A stretch of 64,000 bases of DNA from Caenibius sp. WL (GCF_019803445.1 NZ_CP081844.1:384501-448500); one strand, 5' to 3'. Counted from the first letter of the stretch, positions 35,397 to 44,103 are shown. Numbers and translations are program-made. The notes: generated by a model from the sequence alone, not told the origin.

Positions 35397-36515
35397 TCAG
35401 CCTGCGGCGAGCAAGTCCACTATGCGCTGGGCGCTTGTCCCATCGCCGAACGGATTGTGCGCCCGCGCCATCGCGGCATAAGCATCCGCATCATCGAGCA
35501 GGCGGCAGGTTTCAGCGACGATCCGCGCCGCATCGGTGCCGACCAGCCGCGCGGTGCCCGCCGCGATACCTTCGGGCCGTTCGGTCGTTTCGCGCATCAC
35601 CAGCACCGGCTTGCCCAGCGCGGGCGCTTCTTCCTGCACCCCGCCGCTATCGGTCAGCATCAGCGTGGCGATATCGAGCAGGCGGGCGAAATGCGGATAA
35701 TCCAGCGGTTCGATCAGCGCGACATTGTCCAGCCCCGCCAGTTCGGCCTGCATCACCTGCCGCACATGCGGGTTGAGATGGACGGGGAAGATCAACGCCA
35801 CATCATCGCGCGCGGCGATCCGGCGGATGGCGCCGGCAATCGCCTGCATTCCTTCGCCGAAATTCTCCCGCCGGTGGCTGGTGACGCCGATAATCCGCCT
35901 GCCCGCAAACCGCGTTTCCCATTGGGCCAGCCCGCCCGCGATTTCGGGCCGTTCGCGGATGCGCGCCGTCACCCAGTGCAGGGCATCGATCACGGTGTTG
36001 CCGGTGACATGGATCGTCGCCGGATCGACATTTTCGCCCCGCAGCGCATCCGCCGCCGTATCCGTGGGCGCGCAGTGCAGATGGGCCATGGTGCCGATAA
36101 TCTTGCGGTTCGCCTCTTCCGGCCAGGGATGGTAGATATGCCCGGAGCGCAGCCCCGCTTCGACATGCGCCACCCGAATCTTGCGGTAATAGGCCGCCAG
36201 CGCGCCGCACATCGCCGTGGCGGTATCGCCCTGCACCACCACCCAATCGGGCCGTTCGGCATCGAGCACCTGCCCGATCCCTGTCAGCAGGCGCGCCGTC
36301 AGCGCGTCGAGGCTCTGATCGGGCTGCATCACATCGAGATCGTGATCGGGCGCCACGCCCGCGATCTGCAGCACCTGATCGAGCATCCCGCGATGCTGCC
36401 CGGTGACGCAGACCCGGCTGACGAAGCGCGCATCGCCCTCCAGCGTATGAACGAGCGGGAACAGCTTGATCGCTTCGGGCCGGGTGCCGAAAACGGTGAG
36501 GATTTTGCGTGCCAT
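35397..36515 (-). CDS. wecB: UDP-N-acetylglucosamine 2-epimerase (non-hydrolysing)
   Basis: Converts UDP-GlcNAc to UDP-ManNAc. The 372-residue protein has the GT-B-like epimerase fold with FGTRPEAIKL at the start, HVEAGLRSG, VTSHRRENFG, and the late DSGGVQEEAPALGKPVLVMRETTERPEG. It precedes wecC, with 71 bases between them. Its AAGGGGGG ribosome-binding site lies inside an 11-bp hairpin immediately upstream of the ATG, a possible translational control point. Confidence 0.95.
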   Translation of the reverse strand: MARKILTVFGTRPEAIKLFPLVHTLEGDARFVSRVCVTGQHRGMLDQVLQIAGVAPDHDLDVMQPDQSLDALTARLLTGIGQVLDAERPDWVVVQGDTATAMCGALAAYYRKIRVAHVEAGLRSGHIYHPWPEEANRKIIGTMAHLHCAPTDTAADALRGENVDPATIHVTGNTVIDALHWVTARIRERPEIAGGLAQWETRFAGRRIIGVTSHRRENFGEGMQAIAGAIRRIAARDDVALIFPVHLNPHVRQVMQAELAGLDNVALIEPLDYPHFARLLDIATLMLTDSGGVQEEAPALGKPVLVMRETTERPEGIAAGTARLVGTDAARIVAETCRLLDDADAYAAMARAHNPFGDGTSAQRIVDLLAAG

Positions 36516-36519
36516 GCGC

Positions 36520-36547
36520 CCCCCTTAACCGCGAATGGTTAAGGGGG
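36520..36547 (-). promoter_or_regulatory. Hairpin covering the wecB ribosome-binding site
   Basis: An 11-bp perfect inverted repeat (CCCCCTTAACC / GGTTAAGGGGG, six-base loop) ends five bases before the wecB ATG, and its 3' arm contains the Shine-Dalgarno sequence. It also contains an exact TTAACCAT, the CtrA half-site, on the wecB strand. No T-run, so it is not a typical terminator. Confidence 0.5.
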
Positions 36548-36567
36548 CATTGGCAAGGCTTGCCCGC

Positions 36568-37116
36568 TTATTCGGCAGGGTCGCCGTGCCCCTGATGCTG
36601 GGTCGCGGCCTCCTGCGCGGCCTTGCGTTCGGCGTATTCCTTTTCCGCCTGTTCGACGCGGGCCTGTTCTTCCGCCGCATCGGCATCGACAGTGGACAGC
36701 CGTTCCTCACGCGCTTTGGCGATCAGTTCGCCGAAGCGGTCCGCGCCGCTTTCCTTCTTTTCCCCGCGTGCGGCGGCCAGCAGGCGCTGGGTACAGCCCA
36801 GTTCCCCGCCCATGCCCACCGGCGAACAGGAATTGATGCCGGTGGCGCCGACGGTTTCATAAGCCAGCACCCGTTCGGTCCAGGCTTTGTTGGCCGGGTC
36901 GCTGCTCGTCCGCAGATCCTCGGGGATGCGGAAACGCTCGCTCTCCGCCTTGCGGGCGCAGACGGTGATTTCGTTCGCGGTCGATTGCGGGCACTGATCA
37001 TCGCCATAGATGATGAGCTGGTTGACGCGATAATCCTTGTCCTGCGCGGCGGCCGGCGCCGTCCAGGCGAGCAGAGTGGTTGCAGCGAAACTTGCGGCAA
37101 TCAGGCGTTTCATCAT
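36568..37116 (-). CDS. Secreted hypothetical protein
   Basis: 182-residue protein with a signal peptide (KRLIAASFAATTLLAWTAPAAA) and no family I can name. The mature N-terminal half contains two CPQS/VCARK-type cysteines and two more (NSCSP, LGCTQ), enough for two disulfides. The C-terminal 60 residues are charged and alanine-rich, likely a single helix or coiled coil (AKAREERLSTVDADAAEEQARVEQ). GGAG seven bases upstream supports ATG 37116; ATG 37113 is equally possible. Lone transcript upstream of wecB. Confidence 0.68.
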   Translation of the reverse strand: MMKRLIAASFAATTLLAWTAPAAAQDKDYRVNQLIIYGDDQCPQSTANEITVCARKAESERFRIPEDLRTSSDPANKAWTERVLAYETVGATGINSCSPVGMGGELGCTQRLLAAARGEKKESGADRFGELIAKAREERLSTVDADAAEEQARVEQAEKEYAERKAAQEAATQHQGHGDPAE

Positions 37117-37247
37117 CTCAAGCTCCATGGCGGAAAGCCGCCTCTACAATCGGGCAACAGGGCCGATGCCTGCTGAACGGGTCATGACCCGCCCGGTCTG
37201 GACCTTCATGCCCGGTTTTACCATGCTCTTAATCAAATGCCCAAGCG

Positions 37248-37778
37248 TCAGAATCTTTCCGACAGGCGGATCGCCACGCGGCATCCGAGGCGAATCGCCC
37301 CGGCCAGCAGAGGGTAAGCGGGCGCTTCTTCCGCCCCCGCCGCCAGCGCGGCATCGCGATGTTCGCGTTCGTCCGCGCGGAATTCCTCCACCATCGTGGC
37401 CAGTTCTGCATCCGCGTCCGTGGCGGCCAGCGCATCGAGCTGCGCCGAATAATGGCGATCGATTTCCTCCTCCACCGCCGCGGTGCAGGCCATCGCCGCC
37501 TTGGGCCCGATCAGTGCGGTCGCCGCGCCCAGCGCGAAACCCGCGACCGACCAGAACGGCTGCAGCGCGGTCGGCCGCACGCCGCGCCGCGCCATCAGTG
37601 CGTTGAATTTGGCCAGGTGATCGTCTTCCTGGCGGGCCATTCCGGCGATTTCACCGGCATGCGGGCCGTTGCTGCCCAGCACCGCCAGTTGCCCGGCATA
37701 GATCCGGGTCGCGCCATATTCCCCCGCCTGATCGACGCGGATCATCCGGGCGATATCGGGTTCGTTCGCACCCATCAT
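37248..37778 (-). CDS. coq7: Demethoxyubiquinone hydroxylase Coq7
   Basis: Diiron monooxygenase of ubiquinone synthesis. The 176-residue protein consists of two ferritin-like repeats whose ligands are visible: EYGATRIY and EDDHLAKF (ExxH) in the first, VEEEIDRHY and DEREHRD in the second. The start ATG at 37778 overlaps the TGA of dsbB (ATGATG), implying coupled translation. Presence of Coq7 rather than UbiF fits an alphaproteobacterium. Confidence 0.94.
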   Translation of the reverse strand: MMGANEPDIARMIRVDQAGEYGATRIYAGQLAVLGSNGPHAGEIAGMARQEDDHLAKFNALMARRGVRPTALQPFWSVAGFALGAATALIGPKAAMACTAAVEEEIDRHYSAQLDALAATDADAELATMVEEFRADEREHRDAALAAGAEEAPAYPLLAGAIRLGCRVAIRLSERF

Positions 37779-38260
37779 GCCAGTCCCCTCTTCGGTGCGC
37801 GCAGCAGGCCCCCGATCGCCGCGGCGCCGGCCAGCGAAATCAGGAAATTCCAGCCCGCCAGCGAAATGCCCAGCAAGGACCATTGCGCTTCATCGCAGCG
37901 CACCAGCGGCGCATTGAGCACGGCCGCCAGCGGATCGCCGCCTGCGCCGCCCGCCGCCGCATTGCCGCACGCGGTCAGCCCTTCCCACCAGCCATATTCG
38001 ACCCCGGCGTGGAAACCGCCGATCAGGCCGGACACCAGCACGGCCAGCGCGGCCAACGCGATCCACAGCTTGCGCGGCGGCGCAATGAAACCGATCAGCG
38101 CCAGCCCGATGGCCACGAAATGGGGATAGCGCTGCCACCAGCACATTTCGCACGGGTAGAGGCCGAAACCGAATTCCCCGATATAGGCCCCTGCCAGCAG
38201 GGCGGCGGGGACGGCCAGCGCGAGCAGATTGGCCCGCTGCAATGCGCCCTTGCCCGCCAT
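37775..38260 (-). CDS. dsbB: Disulfide bond formation protein B
   Basis: 161-residue inner-membrane quinone reductase that reoxidises DsbA. Four membrane helices are expected. The first periplasmic loop carries PCEMCWWQRYPH, the quinone-linked CxxC, and the second has CGN and RCDEAQW cysteines. It lies three bases after the CtpA-type protease stop and overlaps coq7, so it shares their transcript. Quinone synthesis and DsbB quinone use make a sensible pairing, though this is inference. Confidence 0.95.
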   Translation of the reverse strand: MAGKGALQRANLLALAVPAALLAGAYIGEFGFGLYPCEMCWWQRYPHFVAIGLALIGFIAPPRKLWIALAALAVLVSGLIGGFHAGVEYGWWEGLTACGNAAAGGAGGDPLAAVLNAPLVRCDEAQWSLLGISLAGWNFLISLAGAAAIGGLLRAPKRGLA

Positions 38261-38263
38261 CGC

Positions 38264-39610
38264 TTACTTCCGCTTGGCCACCGGGGCCGGCGCGGCGGCC
38301 GCCCCCCGGCGCAGAGTCTGCAACGCGTAGTGGAGCTGATAGTCCTCGATCCCCTTGGCTTTCAATTCTTCCGGGGTTTCCGAGAAACGCGGATCGGTGC
38401 CCTTGTCGAATTCGAGCTGCTTGTCATCGAGATCGACTTCGTTGACCAGATGGCCGCGCAGATCGGATTCGCGATAGCGCAATTTGGCCCGCTTCGCCCG
38501 GTCGGGATCGGAAAGCTGCGGCACGGTGATATCGGGTTCGATCCCGCCTTCCTGCACCGAACGGCCCGACGGCGTGAAGTACCGCGCGGTGGTGAGCTTG
38601 AGCGCGCTGTCGCGCGTCAGCGGCAGCAGGGTCTGCACACTGCCCTTGCCGAAGCTGCGTTCGCCCATGACCAGCGCGCGGTGATGATCCTGCAGCGCCC
38701 CGGCAACGATTTCCGATGCCGACGCGGAACCGGCGTCAATCAGCACCACCAGCGGCACGCCCTTGGCGACATCGCCAGGATAGACCTTTTCCGCGTCGTA
38801 ATAGATGTTTTCGCGCTTGATCCGCCCACGCTGCGACACGATCTGGCCGCTGTCGAGGAACAGATCGGACAGCGCCACCGCCTCGTCGAGCGAACCGCCC
38901 GGATTGGAGCGCAGGTCGAGCACCAGCCCGCCCAGCGCGCCGCCCGCCTGGCGGCGCAGAGTCTGCACCGCGCTTTTCACATCGGCGCCGACATCGCGCG
39001 AAAATTCGTTGACGGCGATGACCCCGATCTTGCCCGCTTCCAGCTTGGACGTGACCGGTTCCAGTTCGATCACGCCGCGCGTCACCGTCACATCGAACGG
39101 TTCATCGCGGCCGGGGCGGAAAATCGTCAGCCGGATCGTAGTGCCCGCCGGGCCGCGCATCTTGCTGACCGCTTCATCGAGGCTCTGGCCGAAAATCAGC
39201 TTGCCATCGAGATGGGTGATGAAATCGCCCGCTTTGACCCCGGCCTTTTCCGCCGGGCTGCCACGGAACGGCGAAATCACTTTCACCGCCTGATCGTCCA
39301 TCGTCACCGACAGGCCGAGGCCCTGATAATTGCCCCCGATCATGGTTTCGAGCCGCTGGAGATCGCCCCCGTCGAGATAGGCGGAATGAGGATCGAGCGA
39401 GGCCAGCATCCCGTCGATCGCGCCGCGCACCAGCTTCTCGTCATCGACAGTGTCGACGTAGTTCGCCTTGATGCGCTGATAGACCGCGTAGAGCTTGCCA
39501 AACTGCGGCGCGGCGCGGCCATCCACCTGCGCCATCCCCGCAGTGGTGACGGGCAGCAGGGCAACGGCGGTAACCAGCGCGGCGGAGCGCATCAGGGGAA
39601 CGAGTTTCAT
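38264..39610 (-). CDS. ctpA: Carboxy-terminal processing protease (S41 family)
   Basis: 448-residue periplasmic serine protease of the CtpA/Prc family. A signal peptide (to about residue 27) precedes a PDZ domain (about 95-170, GLGLSV...SPAEKAGVKAGDFITHLDG). The protease core has LDLRSNPGGSLDEAV and the Ser-Lys pair: S297 in GSASASE and K322 in SFGKGSVQ, spaced 25 as in Prc. ATG 39610 fits an AGAGAG ribosome-binding site better than ATG 39616. Its neighbour is an EnvC-like factor, a common pairing in proteobacteria. Confidence 0.94.
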   Translation of the reverse strand: MKLVPLMRSAALVTAVALLPVTTAGMAQVDGRAAPQFGKLYAVYQRIKANYVDTVDDEKLVRGAIDGMLASLDPHSAYLDGGDLQRLETMIGGNYQGLGLSVTMDDQAVKVISPFRGSPAEKAGVKAGDFITHLDGKLIFGQSLDEAVSKMRGPAGTTIRLTIFRPGRDEPFDVTVTRGVIELEPVTSKLEAGKIGVIAVNEFSRDVGADVKSAVQTLRRQAGGALGGLVLDLRSNPGGSLDEAVALSDLFLDSGQIVSQRGRIKRENIYYDAEKVYPGDVAKGVPLVVLIDAGSASASEIVAGALQDHHRALVMGERSFGKGSVQTLLPLTRDSALKLTTARYFTPSGRSVQEGGIEPDITVPQLSDPDRAKRAKLRYRESDLRGHLVNEVDLDDKQLEFDKGTDPRFSETPEELKAKGIEDYQLHYALQTLRRGAAAAPAPVAKRK

Positions 39611-39688
39611 GGTCATGCTCTCTATCGTGCTGGCAACATGAATGCCAGATGAGGAATACATGCTCCACCCTCTGTCAGAGCACGCTGT

Positions 39689-40912
39689 CTAGCCGACGAA
39701 TTCCATCGGATTGACCGGCACGCCCTGCCGCCGCAGTTCCAGCGTCACCGTGGGCCGCGTGGGCCCGGCGATACCCAGCGGAGAACCGTTCACCAACCGG
39801 TCGCCCACCGCCACGTTGACCCGCGCCAGCCCGGTAATCAGGCTGATCCAGCCCCCGCCGTGTTCGATGATGACGATCTGGCCATAGCCGCGATAAGACC
39901 CGGCGAATGTCACCCGGCCCGCGGCGGGCGCCACGACCTGCGCCCCTCCGCGCGGGGCGAAAGTCGCCCCTTCGCTGCGCGTGCCGCCCGGCAGGATCGC
40001 CCCGAAACCGGCGATCATCCGCCCCGCCACCGGCAATTGATAGCGCGCGCGCGGGCGCGCCGTAGCCGCCGTGCCTTCGGGCGATGCGGGCGTGGCGACC
40101 GGTTGCGCATCCGCCGGGCGCGCGGGGCGCAGGACGGGGCCAGGCAAGGCGGCCAGTTGCTGGCGCAGCGCCGCCGCCTTGTCGAGCGTGCCGATCAGCG
40201 AATCGAGATCGCGCGCCTGTTCGGCCAGCGCCAACGCCCGCTCCGCCTCGCGCGCGGCGGTGCCGTGGGCCTGGCGCGATTCGATCCGCTGGCGCGATTC
40301 GAGCGCGGCCAGCGCTTCGCGCCGGTGCAACAGGTCCTTTTCCCCCGCGCGCAATTGCCCGAGCACCTGCCGGGCTTCGTTTTCGAGCGCCCTGCCCCTG
40401 GCGATTTCCGCCCGCAACGCCTGCGTGCGCTGTTCCACCTGCGGCAGAGTGCTGGCCAGAATCGCCCGTAAATAGACCGCTTCGCGCATGGAACCGGGCC
40501 GCAGGAGCGACAATTCCAGCGGACGACGGGAAAACTTCTGCAACGCGGCGGTCAGTTCAACCACGGGCTTCTGCTTGCGCGCGAGATGCTGGCGCAGGAT
40601 CGCCCGCTGCCCGCCGATCAGCGCCAGCCGCGCCTGGGCCGCGGCGATATCGGCTTCGGCCTGCTGGATGCGGGCGGCCAGCGCGGCGGTCTGGCTGGCG
40701 GTCCGGGCGGCGGCCTGGGTGGCGCGCGCGGCATCGTTTTCCAGCTTTTCGGCCCGCTGCTGCGCCGCTTTGCGGTCCGCCAGCGCCCGGACCAGCGCGG
40801 CCCGCGTTTCCCCCGGATCGTCATAAGCGGCATCGCGCTGCGCCGCCGCCCCGCTCGCCAGCGTGAGCAGCAAAAGGGCAGCGAAGGGCCGGAGGCGAAA
40901 AACAGGCGGCAT
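39689..40912 (-). CDS. EnvC-like murein hydrolase activator with degenerate LytM domain
   Basis: 407-residue protein with a signal peptide (cleavage near AAAQ, residue 25), a long coiled coil (about 35-250) and a C-terminal LytM fold (about 290-405). The zinc ligands of active M23 enzymes are missing: the HxxxD position reads GATFAPRGG and the HxH position reads TLELRR. That makes it a non-catalytic activator of cell-division amidases, as EnvC is. It lies just upstream of the CtpA-type protease, on the same strand. Confidence 0.9.
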   Translation of the reverse strand: MPPVFRLRPFAALLLLTLASGAAAQRDAAYDDPGETRAALVRALADRKAAQQRAEKLENDAARATQAAARTASQTAALAARIQQAEADIAAAQARLALIGGQRAILRQHLARKQKPVVELTAALQKFSRRPLELSLLRPGSMREAVYLRAILASTLPQVEQRTQALRAEIARGRALENEARQVLGQLRAGEKDLLHRREALAALESRQRIESRQAHGTAAREAERALALAEQARDLDSLIGTLDKAAALRQQLAALPGPVLRPARPADAQPVATPASPEGTAATARPRARYQLPVAGRMIAGFGAILPGGTRSEGATFAPRGGAQVVAPAAGRVTFAGSYRGYGQIVIIEHGGGWISLITGLARVNVAVGDRLVNGSPLGIAGPTRPTVTLELRRQGVPVNPMEFVG

Positions 40913-40916
40913 CGGG

Positions 40917-41339
40917 CTATCCCGCCCGGTGATAGGGGTGCCCGGCCAGAATCGCCGTGGCGCGGAACAGTTGTTCCATCAGCATCGCGCGGGCGAGCAG
41001 ATGCGGCCAGGTCGCCTTGCCGAACGCGAACAGCAGATCGGCCTCAGCCCGCGCGGCATCGCCATGGCCATCGTGCGTGCCGAGCACGAAGCGCGTTTCG
41101 CGCACGCCTTCGTCACGCCAGCGGCCCAGCAGATGGGCGAACTCTTCGGATGACAGTTGCTTGCCCCGCTCATCCAGCAGCACGGTGCGGCATGGGGTGA
41201 TCGGCGGGGGGATGTTGCCCCCTGTTTCGGGCAGTTCGGTCAGCTTGCACGGCCAAGCTATCCGCTTTTCATAGCGGGCCACCAACTCGGCCTCGGGCGA
41301 GCGGCCGATCTTTCCCCGGGCAATCACATGCAAGCGCAT
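40917..41339 (-). CDS. rlmH: 23S rRNA (pseudouridine-1915 N3)-methyltransferase
   Basis: 140-residue SPOUT methyltransferase that modifies helix 69 of 23S rRNA. Visible are LLDERGKQLSSEEFAHLL, FVLGTHDGHG (in place of the usual FxIGGADG) and the C-terminal MLMEQLFRATAILAGHPYHR, which is diagnostic. The family is usually about 155 residues. It lies four bases upstream of the EnvC-like gene and downstream of rsfS; rsfS-rlmH is a conserved bacterial order. Confidence 0.95.
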   Translation of the reverse strand: MRLHVIARGKIGRSPEAELVARYEKRIAWPCKLTELPETGGNIPPPITPCRTVLLDERGKQLSSEEFAHLLGRWRDEGVRETRFVLGTHDGHGDAARAEADLLFAFGKATWPHLLARAMLMEQLFRATAILAGHPYHRAG

Positions 41340-41423
41340 AAGGGTTGTTATCGATCACAGCCGCAATGCGCAATTCGATAGCGGCCCCAGGGCACCGCCA
41401 GCCGCACATCGCATCCGCTTCGG

Positions 41424-41449
41424 GCGCCGCCAATCGCTGTTGGCGGCGC
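41424..41449 (-). repeat. 10-bp hairpin between rsfS and rlmH
   Basis: GCGCCGCCAA and its exact complement flank a six-base loop in the 139-base gap between the two genes. No T-tract follows in either direction. It may protect or process the polycistronic mRNA. Confidence 0.5.
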
Positions 41450-41478
41450 GCAAATCAGAGGGGCCGGAACAGGATCTT

Positions 41479-41853
41479 TCAGGCCTGCCCCACGGCGGAA
41501 GCCGCCGCATCGCCGAAGCCCCACATTCTTTCCAGATTGTAGAAGCTGCGCACTTCGGGCCGGAACAGGTGCACCACCACATCGCCCGAATCGATCAACA
41601 CCCAGTCGGCCGCGGGCAGCCCTTCGATGCGCGGGGTGCCGAAACCGCCCTGTTTCAGGCGCTCGGCAAGTTTCTGGGCAATCGCGGCGACTTGCCGGGT
41701 CGAACGGCCCGACGCGATCACCATGTAATCGGCCATGCTCGATTTGCCCTGCAGGGGGATGGTCACGACCTCTTGCGCCTGATCCTCGTCAAGCGAGGTC
41801 AGGACGAGGTCGAGCATCGACCCAGGTTCCGGTTCAATGCCGGAGAGCGCCAT
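41479..41853 (-). CDS. rsfS: Ribosome silencing factor RsfS
   Basis: Binds uL14 and blocks subunit joining when translation should be low. The 124-residue form contains the family segments VVTIPLQGKSSMADYMVIASGRSTRQ and DWVLIDSGDVVVHLFRPEVRSFYNLERMWG. ATG 41853 is chosen because GGAG lies five to six bases upstream. A start at 41907 would add 18 unconserved residues and has no visible ribosome-binding site. nadD lies upstream and rlmH downstream, the usual nadD-rsfS-rlmH order. Confidence 0.94.
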   Translation of the reverse strand: MALSGIEPEPGSMLDLVLTSLDEDQAQEVVTIPLQGKSSMADYMVIASGRSTRQVAAIAQKLAERLKQGGFGTPRIEGLPAADWVLIDSGDVVVHLFRPEVRSFYNLERMWGFGDAAASAVGQA

Positions 41854-41964
41854 AGCGTCTCCGGTGGTGGTCCCGGCCGAAGCCGGTGTGGTCTGCGCGT
41901 GGTTCATCGCAGGTATTTGCGCTCCTTGCGGCGGGGCCGGCAGACATGAAGGGAGCCCGGCGTT

Positions 41965-42687
41965 TCATGCCGGGCCCGACTTCCCGCTGCCATGATGGGT
42001 AAGGCGGTTATGAATGAGGCCATGATGAATCAGGCGATGCGTCACTTGATCCCTGGGCTGCGCCCCCGCCATGCGGGAGGCCCATTCGGGATCGGCGTGG
42101 CGAAGTTCAGTCGCCGAACGCGGATCAGGATCGAAACGCAATTCAATCAGCGCCGGTGCGCTCCATCTACCCCGGTTACGAAAACTGGCGGCATCGATAC
42201 GGTATCGCCGCAGCCAGGCCATTGCGGGGCTCGCAATCGCGGCTGCATCATAACCCGGCCGGGCAATCACCGCAATCGGCATGATTTTCGCAATCGTGCG
42301 CCAGTCTTTCCAACGGTGGAACTGGGCCAGATTGTCCGCGCCCATCAGCCAGACGAAGCGCCGCTTGGGCCAGCGGCGGCGCAAGGCACGCAGCGTGTCC
42401 ACAGTATAGACCGATGGCCAAATGCGTTCGATCGCGGTGACGCGGATCGGCGCGCGGCGGGCCATGAAACGGGCCGAGCGGACCCGCGCAGCGAGCGGCG
42501 CCATACCCTGCGCGGGTTTCAACGGATTGCCGGGGGAAACCAGCCACCACGCTTCATCCAGCCCCAGCGCTTCCATCGCGAACAGAGTGATCCGCCGATG
42601 GCCACCGTGAGCCGGATTGAAACTGCCGCCGAGCAGGCCGGTCCGCGGCCCCTTGCGCGGGGCAGGGGTGCGGCAGGCAGGAGCCAT
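41965..42687 (-). CDS. nadD: Nicotinate-nucleotide adenylyltransferase
   Basis: Makes nicotinate adenine dinucleotide in NAD synthesis. The 240-residue protein has GLLGGSFNPAHGGH (nucleotidyltransferase T/HxGH motif) and VWLMGADNLAQFHRWKDW. The usual C-terminal ISSTxIR motif is replaced by SATELRHA. The last 30 residues are unusual: six histidines in repeats like RLIHHG and RLTHHG. Overlap with proA is avoided by choosing ATG 42687; 42732 is possible. Confidence 0.92.
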   Translation of the reverse strand: MAPACRTPAPRKGPRTGLLGGSFNPAHGGHRRITLFAMEALGLDEAWWLVSPGNPLKPAQGMAPLAARVRSARFMARRAPIRVTAIERIWPSVYTVDTLRALRRRWPKRRFVWLMGADNLAQFHRWKDWRTIAKIMPIAVIARPGYDAAAIASPAMAWLRRYRIDAASFRNRGRWSAPALIELRFDPDPRSATELRHADPEWASRMAGAQPRDQVTHRLIHHGLIHNRLTHHGSGKSGPA

Positions 42688-42695
42688 GCCCCCTT

Positions 42696-43994
42696 TCAGG
42701 GCCGGGTCTGCCCGTTGCCGCGCACCTGCCACTTGTAAGTGGTCAACCCTTCGAGCGCGACCGGGCCGCGCGCATGGATGCGCCCCGTGGCAATGCCGAT
42801 TTCGGCGCCGAGGCCGAATTCGCCGCCATCGGCGAACTGGCTGGAAACGTTGACCATGACGATTGCCGAATCGACTTCGGCCAGGAACCGTTCGGCCACT
42901 TCCGGATCACCGGCGATAATCGCATCGGTATGGCCCGAACTGTGGCGCGCGATATGCTCCAACGCCGCATCGAGCCCATCGACAATGGCGACCGACAGCA
43001 CGGCATCGAGATATTCCGTGTCCCAGTCGTCCGCCGTCGCGGGAAGAATCCGCGAATCGAGCGCTTGCGCCCGCGCATCGCCGCGCAATTCGCACCCCGC
43101 GTCGATCAGATCGCCGACCAGATCCTGCGCCGCAGGGAAAGCGGCATCCAGCAGCAGCGTTTCCATCGCCCCGCAAATGCCGGTGCGGCGCATCTTGGCA
43201 TTGAGCGCGACAGTGCGCGCCATCGCAACGTCCGCCGAAGGATGGATGTAGGTGTGGCAGATGCCATCGAGGTGGGCCAGCACGGGCACCCGTGCATCGG
43301 CCTGCACGCGGGCGACCAGGCTCTTGCCCCCACGGGGTATGATCATGTCGATCAGGCCGGTGGCCTGAAGCATCGCGCCCACGGCCGCGCGGTCCTGCGT
43401 CGGCATCAGCTGCACGGCATCGGCGGGCACCCCGCCCGCCATCAGCCCCTTGATGAGCGCGGCCAGCAGCGCGCGGTTCGAATGGATCGCCTCGCTCCCC
43501 CCGCGCAGCAGCGTCGCATTGCCTGCGCGCACGCAGAGCACGGCGGCATCCACCGTGACGTTGGGGCGGCTTTCGTAGATGATCCCGATCAGCCCGATCG
43601 GCACCCGCACGCGGGAAAGCTGCAGGCCGTTGGGGCGTTCGGCGCGATCGATCACATCGCCCACCGGATCGGGCAGGTCCGCCACCGCATCCACCGCGTC
43701 GGCAATGCCCGCCAGCCGCGCGGAATCCAGCCGCAGGCGATCCAGCAGGGCGGATGTCAGGCCCCGCGCCGCGCCCGCTTCCATGTCGCGCGCGTTGGCC
43801 GCGAGAATGTCCGGCTCCGCATCGCGCAACGCCTGCGCCGCCAGATGCAACGCCCGCGCCTTGGCCGGATCGTCCATACGGGCCAGAACGCGCTGCGCCG
43901 CACGGCCTGCATGGGCAAGGCGTTCGATCAACAGGTCGGGCGTTTCGGTCAGCACGGTTTCAGCTTCGGCGATAGCGAGATTATCAACAGTCAT
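42696..43994 (-). CDS. proA: Gamma-glutamyl phosphate reductase
   Basis: NADPH-dependent step of proline synthesis, forming glutamate-5-semialdehyde. The 432-residue aldehyde-dehydrogenase-fold protein has PIGLIGIIYESRPNVTVDAAVL, NATLLRGGSEA and the catalytic-cysteine segment MRRTGICGAMETLLLD. Late NVSSQFADGGEFGLGAEIGI is diagnostic of ProA. ATG 43994 is preferred; 44012 would add six residues. proB is not next to it; the nadD cluster follows instead. Confidence 0.96.
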   Translation of the reverse strand: MTVDNLAIAEAETVLTETPDLLIERLAHAGRAAQRVLARMDDPAKARALHLAAQALRDAEPDILAANARDMEAGAARGLTSALLDRLRLDSARLAGIADAVDAVADLPDPVGDVIDRAERPNGLQLSRVRVPIGLIGIIYESRPNVTVDAAVLCVRAGNATLLRGGSEAIHSNRALLAALIKGLMAGGVPADAVQLMPTQDRAAVGAMLQATGLIDMIIPRGGKSLVARVQADARVPVLAHLDGICHTYIHPSADVAMARTVALNAKMRRTGICGAMETLLLDAAFPAAQDLVGDLIDAGCELRGDARAQALDSRILPATADDWDTEYLDAVLSVAIVDGLDAALEHIARHSSGHTDAIIAGDPEVAERFLAEVDSAIVMVNVSSQFADGGEFGLGAEIGIATGRIHARGPVALEGLTTYKWQVRGNGQTRP

Positions 43995-44103
43995 AGCAGA
44001 GGCACCTAGCATTCCGGCATGGGTATGTCAGCGGCGAATCGCCAGCCAATCCATGCAATTTTATGTCTTCAAGTAATTCGGCGCGATGATTTAAAAACTT
44101 CCG

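Noticed and set aside
41955-41975. GCCCGGC/GCCGGGC hairpin at the nadD stop codon, as a terminator
   Set aside because: The stop codon lies in the loop and no T-run follows; nadD and rsfS appear to be in one operon.
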